Assembly (NCBI RefSeq): GCF_022788635.1
Contig: NZ_CP076024.1
Coordinates: forward strand, 4,627,503-4,691,502
Length of the DNA stretch: 64,000 nt
Direction: 5' to 3'
Source: Methylobacter sp. S3L5C
GTDB taxonomy: Bacteria > Pseudomonadota > Gammaproteobacteria > Methylococcales > Methylomonadaceae
Made by a program: the position numbers and the translations under genes. Below are positions 44,202 to 53,644 of this stretch, in pieces. Every line of letters begins with the position of its first letter. The first letter of the stretch is position 1. Under the pieces are notes generated by a model, which ran no database searches, was not told where the DNA came from, and worked only from the letters and a program-made list of their open reading frames with translations.

Positions 44202-45065
44202 ATGAAATATCAATTCGCAAGCAACGCTTGCTTAGTTGTCTTAATGCCGACATTGTTGGTATTGGCGAGCGGTTGTTCCACGCACCAGGTGATCTCATCG
44301 CCAACCCCGCAGACGCAGTCAGTAGCTGCCGTTGAGTCCAAAGCAATGGAGCCGTTATCGGATATTGAATCCTCACCCGTTATCGAGCCCAAAGCAATAG
44401 CAGCACTCCAGAAAATGGGAGGACTTCTACGAACACTGAAAACCTATAAGGTCGACTTTAAGGTATCCAAGGATGAAGTTCTCGATTCAGGGCAAAAAAT
44501 CATGGTTGACGGAACTTCTGAACTGACGGTGCAAACACCTGACCATTTTCATTTCTCGACCAAGATTGACGAGGCACACCGCGATCTCCAGTTTTTCTAT
44601 GATGGCAAGACATTTACTATCTATGGGAACACTAACAAACTCTACGCATCGGTGCCTGCTGCTGCCACCATCCATGAGTTACTAGACGTGGCCAAAGTAC
44701 GCTACGACATAGATTTGCCGTTTAGGGACTTGTTCAGCTGGGGTACCGACACAGCGGATGTAGCCGCTATTCAGTCAGCTATATATATTGGTCCAACCAA
44801 AATCAACGATGTGCCGTGCGATCATTACGCGTTCCGGAATATGGACGTGGACTGGCAACTATGGATCCAACAGGGCAAAACACCGTTACCGAGAAAGCTG
44901 GTTATTACGACCAAGACAGAAGAAGGACAGCCCCAATACGTTTCCGACATGGATTGGAAACTATCGCCAAAGATTAACAATAAAATATTCACCTTTGTTC
45001 CGCAGAAGGATGCCTACAAGATCGAATTCGCCGTAACTAAAGTTGCTGCTGAAAACACGAAATAA
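44202..45065 (+). CDS. DUF2092 family predicted lipoprotein
   Basis: A 287-residue protein with a lipoprotein signal (LLVLASGCST, Cys25). Residues about 60-275 follow DUF2092: LRTLKTYKVDFKVSKDEV, TSELTVQTPDHFHFSTKID, FFYDGKTFTIYGNTNKLYA, and PCDHYAFRNMDVDWQLWIQ. The fold is LolA/outer-membrane-lipoprotein-carrier-like, so a periplasmic carrier role is plausible but unproven. The next gene starts 16 bases after its stop. Confidence 0.85.
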   Translation: MKYQFASNACLVVLMPTLLVLASGCSTHQVISSPTPQTQSVAAVESKAMEPLSDIESSPVIEPKAIAALQKMGGLLRTLKTYKVDFKVSKDEVLDSGQKIMVDGTSELTVQTPDHFHFSTKIDEAHRDLQFFYDGKTFTIYGNTNKLYASVPAAATIHELLDVAKVRYDIDLPFRDLFSWGTDTADVAAIQSAIYIGPTKINDVPCDHYAFRNMDVDWQLWIQQGKTPLPRKLVITTKTEEGQPQYVSDMDWKLSPKINNKIFTFVPQKDAYKIEFAVTKVAAENTK

Positions 45066-45081
45066 AAAACTGGAGATCATC

Positions 45082-45582
45082 ATGAGCAATTCAAAACTAT
45101 TCACCCGGTCTATCACTCTGTTTACGACAATGAGTCTAATCATCGGAACCGGATGGATGCTGCCAAAGGATGTAGTGGCTCGGGATGTTAGAGGTAATAC
45201 GCGAGTTAATGTTAATCAAGGCGGTAATTTTAATCGTGGAGCCAACATTAATCGCAGCACTAATATCAACCAACACACCAATGTTAACCGCAATACTAAT
45301 ATCAACCGAAACACCAACGTGAACGTTAATCGTAACGTCAATGTTCATGGTGGTGGTTACTATAACCACAACCATAACGACGGTATCGGTGTTGGCGGTG
45401 CAATTGCCATCGGCGTTGCAGGTATGGCAATTGGGTCGATGATAACAGCCGCCGCGCTACCCCCCTCTTGCAGTATGGTGAATATTAATGGCATGACTTA
45501 CCAACACTGTGGCAGCTCATGGTATCAGCCTCAATATGCCGGATCTCAGGTCAATTATATCGTAGTTAATCCACCTAGATGA
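45082..45582 (+). CDS. Exported Asn-repeat protein downstream of DUF2092
   Basis: A 166-residue protein with a signal peptide (residues 1-31, ending VVARD). Residues 37-80 are a run of six-residue N-x-N units (NINRST, NINQHT, NVNRNT, NINRNT, NVNVNR). Then comes a Gly/His stretch (HGGGYYNHNHNDGIGVGG), a hydrophobic Gly-rich segment IAIGVAGMAIGSMI and a C-terminal domain with two Cys (PSCSMVNINGMTYQHCG). Start at 45082 has GGAGA upstream; the frame also opens further upstream inside the previous gene. Similar proteins accompany DUF2092 genes. The repeat could form a beta-stack or amyloid-like strand, which is inference. Confidence 0.75.
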   Translation: MSNSKLFTRSITLFTTMSLIIGTGWMLPKDVVARDVRGNTRVNVNQGGNFNRGANINRSTNINQHTNVNRNTNINRNTNVNVNRNVNVHGGGYYNHNHNDGIGVGGAIAIGVAGMAIGSMITAAALPPSCSMVNINGMTYQHCGSSWYQPQYAGSQVNYIVVNPPR

Positions 45583-45597
45583 TTTAAGGGGGTTCGG

Positions 45598-45858
45598 ATG
45601 TCAGGCATCGGCTTATCGACGAACCTATTCCTAAATGCGGTGCCAGTTATCTTTATTGCCACTGGTTTAACGATTTTGGCGAGGCGTTATGCCGATCTTT
45701 TTTACCAATATCAAGCCAAAATAACGACCGGAAACCAACCGCAGCGAGTCGAAATCCTGAATAATTGGGTGCGTCTTCGACACTCCGTTTTGTTTTTTTA
45801 TAGCACAGCTTTCGCTTCAAACCTTAACTGCTTTGATCAGGCGTTATTTTTGAGTTAA
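45598..45858 (+). CDS. Small membrane protein, possibly truncated
   Basis: An 86-residue protein with a hydrophobic N-terminus (LFLNAVPVIFIATGLTIL), an ARRYADLFYQYQAK stretch and a second hydrophobic end. The layout recalls DUF2721-like proteins, but the C-terminus (FASNLNCFDQALFLS) looks out of place, so a frameshift or truncation is possible. It follows the Asn-repeat gene by 15 bases with GGGGG-like sites before the ATG, and lies 110 bases before an IS5-type element. Confidence 0.5.
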   Translation: MSGIGLSTNLFLNAVPVIFIATGLTILARRYADLFYQYQAKITTGNQPQRVEILNNWVRLRHSVLFFYSTAFASNLNCFDQALFLS

Positions 45859-45968
45859 ACCGCAGAGAATTTACCATAGCCCAGCAATACAATAGATTCT
45901 CATAGTCAAAAAACTAATGATATTACCCATTGGGCAAATAATTTTTGAATATTTTAAACATTCAACTA

Positions 45969-46789
45969 GGTTCTGTTGACGTTTCACCAATCCGGTAGAA
46001 TAAGTCGTTTTGAATGAAATGAAGCGGATAACATTAAGTGATGAAGAGTGGACTCGTATTTTGGCAAGCTTAAAAAAATTGCCTGGAGTTCATATCGGTT
46101 TACCCGATATTTGCAGGCAGTTTGTTAATGCCATTTTGTGGATATTACGTACGGGAGCACAGTGGCGTGTATTACCGTCAACGTATGGTAAATGGAATAG
46201 CATCTTCAAGCGTTTTTCACGTTGGTGTATCAATGGCATATGGGGTGAAATTCTCTGTCATCTTGCTGAAGACGCTGATTTACAAGATGTTTCCATGGAT
46301 GGTTCAGTTATTAGAGCACATGCCTGCGCAGCTGGAGCGGCATATAGTTCTGCTGAGAATGAAGCACTTGGGCGCTCCAAAGGTGGATTTGGTTGTAAGA
46401 TTCACGCGCTTTGTGATGGCTTGGGCATGCCCATCAAATTTATCCTGACAGGCGGGCAGGAGGCTGAATGCAAGCAAGCCATATCTTTATTGGAAAATGT
46501 TAATGCTTCAGCCGTTTTAGCAGACAAAGCCTACGACACGAACGAGTTGCGGGAGTGGTTAGCCAGTCGTGAAATAAAAGCGGTTATCCCACCTAAATCG
46601 AACCGAAAAGAAGATATTGAGTGCGATTATTGGCATTATAAGGAGCGGCATGCCATTGAATGTATGTTCGGTAAGCTCAAGCACTATCGCAGAATTGCTA
46701 CACGATATGAGAAAAAAGCTATTAATTACATGGGGATGCTATCATTTTCCTCGGTGCTTTTATGGCTGAGGTGAAACGTCAACAGAACC
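45969..46789 (+). mobile_element. Complete IS5-family element (821 bp)
   Basis: Terminal inverted repeats GGTTCTGTTGACGTTTCACC and its complement GGTGAAACGTCAACAGAACC are perfect over 20 bases. The flanks read CTA on the left and TAG on the right, consistent with a TA duplication at a CTAG target, typical of the IS427/IS1031 group. A single transposase ORF fills the element. Perfect ends and an intact ORF mark it as recent. Confidence 0.92.
46010..46774 (+). CDS. IS5-family transposase
   Basis: A 254-residue DDE transposase in one frame. The N-terminal DUF4096-like part has LPDICRQFVNAILWILRTGAQWRVLP and WCINGIWGEIL. The catalytic core shows SMDGSVIRAH (first Asp), LADKAYDTNELREWL (second Asp) and IECMFGKLKHYRRIATRYEK (Glu). 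Length and motif order are those of one-ORF IS427-group members. It fills its element. Confidence 0.92.
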   Translation: MNEMKRITLSDEEWTRILASLKKLPGVHIGLPDICRQFVNAILWILRTGAQWRVLPSTYGKWNSIFKRFSRWCINGIWGEILCHLAEDADLQDVSMDGSVIRAHACAAGAAYSSAENEALGRSKGGFGCKIHALCDGLGMPIKFILTGGQEAECKQAISLLENVNASAVLADKAYDTNELREWLASREIKAVIPPKSNRKEDIECDYWHYKERHAIECMFGKLKHYRRIATRYEKKAINYMGMLSFSSVLLWLR

Positions 46790-46931
46790 TAGAATTAATT
46801 ATGACTACATTACAGCAGTCAAACATCAAGTAATCGTTCAAAAGTAAATTAACATTATGGTAATGATTGCGAAGTATCACGCAGGCTTGAAGGATCATTT
46901 TTAGCTTTGTAAACTTCGTATATCACCAGAC

Positions 46932-47085
46932 GGCTGTCCGAGAAAAGAAAATAAACTGCGAAATAGCTATTTTTGCCGTGTTTTCTGCTCATTTTCGTTT
47001 AATAGAACAACTATTTGCCTTAAATGACCAAAAAATCTGACTTAAAATAGCTTCTCCTCGCTACGGTTACTATGCTCGGACAGTC
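46932..47085. repeat. MITE-like 154-bp repeat, copy B
   Basis: Starts GGCTGTCCGAGAAAAG and ends GCTCGGACAGTC, an inverted pair. It is the same length as copy A at 39583-39736 but in the opposite direction, and roughly three quarters identical. No ORF inside. Confidence 0.7.
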
Positions 47086-47254
47086 TTGCACTCAGTCGAT
47101 CTGATTTTGTCCGATGCTATATCAGTAATTTCAGGTTTATAGCGCTAATTTTACTTAACATATCAATGCTGACTGAGTACTAGTACTTTTTGATTAAAGA
47201 CTTTTGACCAATAACTCAACAATCACCGATTTTTTAATCATTAGGATACCGAAA

Positions 47255-48259
47255 ATGATAAAAGAACGAATGACTAAAAAAGCTCAAAGCCGTTTTCCAA
47301 CTGTAGCATGTCTTGGCGTTGCCTTACTTGCCGCCAGTGGACAAATCAACGCTCAAGATTTGGTTGATAATCAGGGTGTTCCTATTACCGCAGAGAAGAA
47401 ATATAGCTTTGGAGAGGTGGTCACTGAATCGGTGACAGGGGATGTATACTCCGACGAAGCGGCTGCAAATTGGCAAGATCTTTCCTACAGCAACCTATTC
47501 AGCGCAGGCTGGGACAAAGCGTGGTCCAGTCCTCCGAATGGCGGTGGCGGCGCGCCGCGTCAGGGTTGGTTAAACGCCTATGATGGTGTCTTTTTCCGGC
47601 TAAGTATTAATATCTTCGGCTGGCAGCACGGCAATGGCGGCGACGGCTATAGCAACAATATCGTAAGCTATACGCCACTCAACCAGCGCATGGAAATTCA
47701 AACCAACATTCCAGTCATCGCCTCAAGCCAAGGGGTCTCCGGCAGAGAGACTAATTTTGGCGACTTTGTAATTACCCCCCGTATCATTCTTTCCGAATCC
47801 AAGAATGTCACGCAAACCTTCAATCTGAACTTCCGCACCCCCACAGGAGACGTTTTCAACGGTAATCATGTGGCATCTATTGGGCCGCAGTATAACTTTT
47901 GGGCCAATTCATGGAAGGGTCTGGTAGTCCGTGGTGGCGCAGGTTTCTCAGTTCCCTACAGTGGCGATATTACCCGGTCTGGCGCACGGTCAACGTTTGA
48001 CGCCAATCTGGCGGTGGGTTATTACTTTACCCCGCACGATTACACGCCGGTTGGTGATATGGTCTGGTACGTTTCAACCAACGTTAGCCAACCGATCGAT
48101 AATCGCGCTGCGACCAGTAATACCTTTGTATCTATGACGCCCGGTTTTCGCACCCACGTAGGCCAGAACTGGTACCTGCTTGGCGCTGTAGAGGTTCCCG
48201 TGACGAGTAATGCACCCTACGATTATCAGGTACAGGGCGGCATAATGAAAGTCTATTGA
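47255..48259 (+). CDS. Outer-membrane beta-barrel protein (transporter-like)
   Basis: A 334-residue exported protein. The signal peptide ends near GQINAQD (about residue 34). The mature part alternates short hydrophobic/aromatic strands and turns (RLSINIFGWQHG, RMEIQTNIPVI, FNLNFRTPTG, VVRGGAGFSVP, ANLAVGYYFTP, WYLLGAVEVPV), as in outer-membrane barrels of the transporter-like type. Start at 47255 has AGGA 9 bases upstream; the frame extends 17 codons further but without a ribosome site. Cargo unknown. Confidence 0.72.
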   Translation: MIKERMTKKAQSRFPTVACLGVALLAASGQINAQDLVDNQGVPITAEKKYSFGEVVTESVTGDVYSDEAAANWQDLSYSNLFSAGWDKAWSSPPNGGGGAPRQGWLNAYDGVFFRLSINIFGWQHGNGGDGYSNNIVSYTPLNQRMEIQTNIPVIASSQGVSGRETNFGDFVITPRIILSESKNVTQTFNLNFRTPTGDVFNGNHVASIGPQYNFWANSWKGLVVRGGAGFSVPYSGDITRSGARSTFDANLAVGYYFTPHDYTPVGDMVWYVSTNVSQPIDNRAATSNTFVSMTPGFRTHVGQNWYLLGAVEVPVTSNAPYDYQVQGGIMKVY

Positions 48260-48761
48260 TTAGACGAAGGAATACAAGAACCGTAACGATAGTGGAGTAG
48301 AAAGCCGAGTAGTCTGCAGAAGCTGTTGGGTTGGAGTGACGACTGCACGGATGCATGAGCAATTGCCGAGGAAGATAAATCAAGCAGTTACATCTCCCTC
48401 AACCCAACCTGAAACCGTCGCTTCGCTCTCCCTTTGGAGGTAGTGAAGTGAATTATACTCGGTAAACTTGAATGGCAGTGGACACGAAGGTTCAAGTGGT
48501 ATCAAAAAATCAGCTGACCATGCTGACTTTTTAAGATCGAAGGGCTACAAAATTTATCCCGACAATATTTTGGAAAGTCTCGATATTGGGCAATTCCAAA
48601 ATGAGGCATGTAAACTTACCTTGCTGGAAGATACATAACCAGGTATTAAATTTGAAATGTATAACAAGCCTGGCAGACATTTTTCATAATGGATGTGCGT
48701 TAGTCTAACCCTATTATTTGTTATACAACTAAATTAGTTACTGAAGTTTCCTAAAAATTTA
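48260..48761. other. Gene-poor stretch with a short ORF remnant and a shared repeat
   Basis: A frame ending at about 48639 reads GIKKSADHADFLRSKGYKIY and NILESLDIGQFQNEACKL without a good start, probably the end of a lost gene. CAACCTGAAACCGTCGCTTC at about 48400 repeats sequence found near 40510 (CAACCTGAAACCCTCGCTCC). Nothing else is seen. Confidence 0.35.
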
Positions 48762-49872
48762 TCAAGCCACCATGCGTAACAATACGGCAACCAGCCAATT
48801 TTTCGTGGGTTTGCCGGGTTTGGGGCAAACCCTATCAAAATCCTCATTGAGAGCAGCTTCAGCGATAAGCCGTCGAACATCTGAAAAGGCAAAACAGGTT
48901 CGCCCCTTCACTTTATGCCGACGTTCCGGATCAGCTTTCATGCGATTCGCATAAATCCAAGTAATCGTTGACGCCATTAAACAAAATTGCAGATGGTTAG
49001 TCACGGCTTGAGCATTGCGACACTGGCTTGTCCGGCTGCCGATATCTTGTTTAAGCTCCTTAAATCCGGATTCGATACCCCATCATAAAAACACCTACAA
49101 ATTTACGGCGACGTCCACGCTGTCCGGGTCCCTGTGCCTCAGGCTGGGCGAACAACACGTTATTGCAGCGCAGCCGAGATAATATATGGAAACAATCCCC
49201 CAATACTTTTCGGACCTGCCGCCACAGACTCTGGTCGCCAAACCAACTATCGGTAACAACCAGTATTGGCGATGTGGGAAAATAATGCCCAATGCCTATC
49301 AACATCTGCCCTGCCAGTTACAATTTAGTCTGAAAAGGCACCATCACACCTTTGGTTTTGGCAGTAACCTTTTTCGCGTCAATGGTTTTTTTTGCGAAGT
49401 AAAAACGAAAATCTAAAAACAAACAGGCCCAACGACCTTTAACTTGCTTCAGCAAACCGACCGCAACAAAGTTTTGTGCCCATGGATACTGGCTTTGATT
49501 AGCTTTGGCGGCATGATCAAAAATTGTCTCGCAGCCGAAGATGTTTTTGCCTATCTTGGGATTGATATAGTCGTCTAACGCCACCAAGAATCGACCTTCT
49601 GTTTCTGGCGAAGGTATTAATCCCCAAACAGTTTGCCAAAGCTTCTGCCAAGGTAAGGTCGAAGACGCCATGAACGTGTAGAAACGCTTTTTTTGTATCT
49701 CAATACCGAACAACGCTATCAAGGAGCGTAGTAAGTTAGAGGTCATGGAAGAGGTAAACGGGCCGATGATTGCCAGTAAGGTGTAGGCAAATAAGGAAAC
49801 CCGTTCATGTCCCAGTGCGGTATCGGAAAAATGGTCTTGGAGGGGGCGTAACAGATCGCGTAAAATGAACAT
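48762..49872 (-). pseudogene. Decayed DDE transposase (IS4/IS701-like)
   Basis: Three minus-strand pieces in different frames follow one another. 49872-49318 reads MFILRDLLRPLQDHFSDTAL and FLVALDDYINPKIGKNIFGC (first Asp region). 49305-49060 reads ILVVTDSWFGDQSLW (second Asp region). 49004-48762 reads NHLQFCLMASTITWIYANRM and carries the C-terminal part. At least two frameshifts separate them. The 5' flank (to about 49940) has AT-rich palindromes that may be the element end. The element cannot move by itself. Confidence 0.7.
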
Positions 49873-50154
49873 GAATGAGGATGTTTTTATCGTATAATCA
49901 ATAGGTTATAATCGTATATTATACAATAAAACAAGGCCTCATTCATCAATAACTGATTGTTTTTTAAAGAACAACTGGGTGATTTGTAAATACATAGTAG
50001 AATTGACTAATATTTTTCGAAAATTAGCATTCTGTAATGTTCTCACTCATAAAAACTGGGAAACTTCAGATTTAAGATATTCACCGCTCAACATCTTATG
50101 AAACAATACTGTCGTTTGCTCAAACTCACCTACCCCCGATTCTGATGAACTCCG

Positions 50155-51204
50155 TTACCAACCAATAACCAAGCGACTTTTATTAGCAAGCGTCCATTTA
50201 AACATGACAGCGATAGCCAGGCTTATGGCGATAACCAGCGGTACCGTCACCATGAAGCCAAGTGTTCCGGGAAGAAAATTAAAACGTTTAAAAACGGATA
50301 AATAATCAAAGAAATAAAGAATCCATGGATGTATAAAATAAATAGCAAAACTGGTCGAGGCGATATATTTTAAAAAAGGTATCTGTTTATCGTTAAATTT
50401 CTGTATTACTGATAACAGGAAAAAACACATCAGTATTTTTTGGAAAATAATCAAATCAATGCCTTCATAAGACAGCAAGTGCTCTTTATGAAAACTACCA
50501 TACTGCTTGTAGATTAAAATTTGTGCGGCCGATAGCAAAATAACAGAGAGGCCTAAAATAAAACTTTTGCCTTTTAAAAAATGAAATACCTGTTCTCTTT
50601 TTATAGAGCACATAATACCTAGCATATAAATAGGAATAAAATAAATGACAGAATGAAAGGTCGATAAATTATGCGCTGGACGATGAATCAAGCTGGAAAT
50701 GCATAAGAGAAAAATAAATAGCCACAGTTGGACCTTGATAGGTAGTTGTATTTGTTTAATAAAGAGCGGTGACAGCACAAAAATAATCATTATAAAAGGC
50801 ACATACCAATAAGCATCCAATATGTTGCCTACCAACCAGTATTGGGCGCATAGCCAGATATATTGATGCCAATCGTTTATTTGGTTAGTGATGAAAATTT
50901 CAGCATAAGGTGGACGATCCAAATAGAAAACAAAACAGGCAACACCGGCGAGCGTTAGCAAGGTATACGGTAGTAAAACATATTTCGCTTTTTTAAAAAT
51001 AAATTGCTGGTATTGAAATTTAGGATAAAAAACATGATGAAAAAAGAAACCGGAAATAAACACAAATAAAATAGTGCCTCCGGTGATTAGGTTGGCAAAC
51101 ACTTTTTCATAAAATGATTCTATAGCCCAGTACGTATAACAATGACCGGCAACTATGGATAATATAGCTAAACTTCTAAAATATTCAAATGACTTTAAAT
51201 GCAT
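50155..51204 (-). CDS. Acyltransferase 3 family membrane protein
   Basis: A 349-residue protein with about ten membrane segments. FEYFRSLAILSIVAGHCY at the N-terminus is the family signature (R-x10-H, catalytic Arg and His). Later segments include SGFFFHHVFYPKFQYQQF and SFAIYFIHPWILY. Family members O-acylate surface sugars or other glycans. There is no glycan gene cluster next to it, so its substrate is open. It is flanked by gene-free stretches (49873-50154 and 51205-51640). Confidence 0.85.
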   Translation of the reverse strand: MHLKSFEYFRSLAILSIVAGHCYTYWAIESFYEKVFANLITGGTILFVFISGFFFHHVFYPKFQYQQFIFKKAKYVLLPYTLLTLAGVACFVFYLDRPPYAEIFITNQINDWHQYIWLCAQYWLVGNILDAYWYVPFIMIIFVLSPLFIKQIQLPIKVQLWLFIFLLCISSLIHRPAHNLSTFHSVIYFIPIYMLGIMCSIKREQVFHFLKGKSFILGLSVILLSAAQILIYKQYGSFHKEHLLSYEGIDLIIFQKILMCFFLLSVIQKFNDKQIPFLKYIASTSFAIYFIHPWILYFFDYLSVFKRFNFLPGTLGFMVTVPLVIAISLAIAVMFKWTLANKSRLVIGW

Positions 51205-51640
51205 GTTTTTCCATTAAAGTGACTAATCTTATTATCGTGAGCATACTGTTAAAATGAGCTCTGCAACATCCGAAAATATAAAATGCCGAACAGTCCAATG
51301 ATTGTCATAGAGCACAACCTATTGATTGTTTGACTCATAATTAAGTTTTTTGTCTTCAGTAGACATCCTTACTCAGTAATCGCTATCAAAAACTAAGCTC
51401 TTGGACTACTTGGCGGGCGCATCAAAGCTTTGGTATCACTATAGCCTCTACTATAGGTTCATTCAGTGCGCTAGCGTACATGGAAGTTGGTTATTCATTC
51501 AGTAGATGAAATTGAACAACTCAAAGAAATATTTACCAGGATTTTAAATAATAAAATCATCAAAAATTTGTGATGAAACAGGGTTAACCGCAATTATTAG
51601 TCAATTTGAAACAAAATTTGATTAGGACGAAGATTTGTAT
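51205..51640. other. Gene-free stretch
   Basis: No supported gene. It is AT-rich and contains the probable promoter of the acyltransferase gene next to 51204. A short frame near 51485-51570 (VIHSVDEIEQLKEIFTRI-like) may be a relic. Confidence 0.3.
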
Positions 51641-52243
51641 TTAAAAATTTCTGACTTTACGGATTTGCACCAGTTTATAGTTCAAACTGATGTTAAGTAA
51701 TGACGAGCCGAATAAAATCATATTTGTACCCAGTAATAAACCAAGCGGCCAAGACCATGTTTCTGGCCAGACGATCCATATAACAACGGCTAATATTAAA
51801 GACGTGACACCGTTTAATAACATATCATTCCACTGAGCGAGTCGACGCATCATAAATCCTAAGCATACTTTTATAGTACTCTCCATTATGAAGAGAATGA
51901 CAAGTAGCATAGTCAAAGTAATTCTGCCTTTAATAGGTTCTACCGCTAAAAAATAAAATCCTATAGCAAACTGGAATAATCCAGTAAATAGAAATAGATT
52001 TAATCCAGGAATAGTCATAAACATTAAACTTCTGACGAGTTGCAATAACCCCACGACTAAAAGAAAGTTTCCTAAAACGACAGAAACGCCTTTAGGGATA
52101 AAATGCGGTACGATGTATGCTGCTATACCTAGAATAATGAATAAAACACCTTCTGCAGCATACAATTTCCAATGCATTTGAATGTGATCGTGGATTTTAT
52201 ATTGTCGTTGCCGCAATTTCTTGCTATTAAATTCAGCATTCAT
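51641..52243 (-). CDS. HdeD/DUF308 family membrane protein
   Basis: A 200-residue membrane protein with six short hydrophobic segments (residues about 30-48, 53-75, 80-100, 106-128, 140-158, 165-185). The repeated pattern AAEGVLFIILGIAAYIVP and GLFQFAIGFYFL fits HdeD/DUF308. HdeD in E. coli is linked to acid resistance at high cell density. No HdeA/B gene is nearby, so the role is only inferred from fold. Confidence 0.75.
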   Translation of the reverse strand: MNAEFNSKKLRQRQYKIHDHIQMHWKLYAAEGVLFIILGIAAYIVPHFIPKGVSVVLGNFLLVVGLLQLVRSLMFMTIPGLNLFLFTGLFQFAIGFYFLAVEPIKGRITLTMLLVILFIMESTIKVCLGFMMRRLAQWNDMLLNGVTSLILAVVIWIVWPETWSWPLGLLLGTNMILFGSSLLNISLNYKLVQIRKVRNF

Positions 52244-52323
52244 AATCGTTCGTGTCGGTTAGATTTATTTATTATCAATTAATACCCTTATTTTTCGATG
52301 AAAATTTTTTCAGGATCTAATGT

Positions 52324-52505
52324 TGCAATACTTCGGACAGTTTTGATAGTTGATACTTCACGAATAATAAGGCTTGTGGTGTTTTTTGGAGAATAAAATC
52401 AAGCTTGTGTAAAATTCGGCGTCGCATTAAATAATAACCAGTTATTGAAATAATTCGTCAAACAACATATCATTTCAATAACTTAAAACTGTCTGAACTA
52501 TTGTA
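52324..52505. repeat. MITE-like element with terminal inverted repeats (182 bp)
   Basis: Left end TGCAATACTTCGGACAGTTT and right end, in complement, TACAATAGTTCAGACAGTTT match at most positions. An inner pair GTTATTGAAAT (52441-52451) and ATTTCAATAAC (52472-52482) forms a hairpin. The same end word (complement of CTGTCCGAAGTATTGTAATG) reappears alone near 54484. No ORF lies fully inside. Confidence 0.6.
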
Positions 52506-52624
52506 GTCAGGCGTTCGACTTTCTTAGTAGAATGGCCCTCACCATTGATTTTATTTCCAGGAAATGCGGAAAGAGTTAATGGAATAGCTAAAACCAAGAC
52601 AAAGATTATAATTTTCTTGTTCAT
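52475..52624 (-). CDS. Small exported peptide (49 residues)
   Basis: ATG at 52624 with AAGGTGA 7 bases upstream. MNKKIIIFVLVLAIPLTLSAF is a clear signal peptide, leaving about 28 residues. The C-terminal end VQTVLSY is encoded by the terminal repeat of the MITE-like element, so the original 3' end was probably replaced. The family is not recognised. Confidence 0.5.
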   Translation of the reverse strand: MNKKIIIFVLVLAIPLTLSAFPGNKINGEGHSTKKVERLTTIVQTVLSY

Positions 52625-53002
52625 ATTTAGTCACCTTATTCCTCATGGTACAGAACAGTAATAATCTTCTATTCTTGATACTTACTTTAACCATGAAAAG
52701 TGCAAATAATGTGCAACCTTTAATTGATCGATCAATAAATAGGAGTAAGCGCGCTGCTTTCTCATAAAAAATTAACTTTCTCAAGCATGGAAGCCAAGCC
52801 TTCTCGGGAGTCCATAAAATTTTCAATACTGGCTTTGAGTTTTATTTATAGACTTTCAGATAAATAACATCCCGTTATCGTACAAAAACATTGATTTTAA
52901 AATCTTTTTTATTATTAGATTTTGGGAGTCATAATTTATGAAAGACTATAATATCAAATCATTTATTCAACAGCGCCTCTCTTATTGACGACCATCCGCT
53001 GT
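52625..53002. other. Gene-free stretch
   Basis: No supported gene. A minus-strand frame of 91 residues at 52551-52826 overlaps the small exported peptide in another frame and looks like chance. Confidence 0.3.
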
Positions 53003-53644
53003 TTAATCGCCAATACTGTCATATTGCTTTGGAACCTGCATATCGTTGGTAGTAAATTTGAAAAATAATAACACCACCCAGCTGTCAACTTTCGCCGTAC
53101 CTACGCTAAGAAAAGACTTACCCCGCGTTTTCCCAGTATGCGTATCACGCAAACTAATCGCAAATTCCGCTAAAGCACGATTGGTTTCTTTTTTATACAA
53201 CGAAATTTCAGGGATACTCACATTTCCTATTAATGGAATCGGTACCGTTATTGTTGGCATTCCTACTAATGAACTGGTGTTATCTATCGATAAGGCTCCC
53301 GTTCCAATCTCAGCAATCGTATCCCCCTCTTTAAGGTCATCAACTAAAACCACACCCGCATCAATAAAATGCCTACGAATAGCGTGTAGCGCGTATTGTT
53401 GATTTTTAACATCAAAGGTATTAAAGTTTTTCGTATAAATAAACGTTTTTCCCAAACTACCACTTAAGTTTGCAATCGCTTCTCCTTGAGAATTCATAAC
53501 CAATAAATTAGCGGCACGGTCAGCGGCAGTAGAGACTAGCATTTGATCAAGCGCGGTTTGTGTGGGTAAAGTCGTTTGCCACATAGTACCGCAACCACTT
53601 AAAGTCAAAACCAAAACCAAGTGTAGCGTTTTTTTTATCATCAT
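53003..53644 (-). CDS. Predicted lipoprotein of 213 residues (DUF6655-like)
   Basis: Signal peptide with lipobox LSGCGT (Cys18). The mature protein has LDQMLVSTAADRAANLLVMN, LGKTFIYTKNFNTFDVKNQQ and EGDTIAEIGTGALSIDNTSS, then IPLIGNVSIPEISLYKKETN and WVVLLFFKFTTNDMQ. I recall a DUF6655-type family with this layout but cannot confirm it. It is probably anchored to the outer membrane. Function unknown. No partner gene is adjacent. Confidence 0.7.
   Translation of the reverse strand: MMIKKTLHLVLVLTLSGCGTMWQTTLPTQTALDQMLVSTAADRAANLLVMNSQGEAIANLSGSLGKTFIYTKNFNTFDVKNQQYALHAIRRHFIDAGVVLVDDLKEGDTIAEIGTGALSIDNTSSLVGMPTITVPIPLIGNVSIPEISLYKKETNRALAEFAISLRDTHTGKTRGKSFLSVGTAKVDSWVVLLFFKFTTNDMQVPKQYDSIGD

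Noticed and set aside
52551-52826. 91-residue minus-strand ORF
   Set aside because: It overlaps the better-supported small exported peptide in another frame and has no ribosome site or domain.
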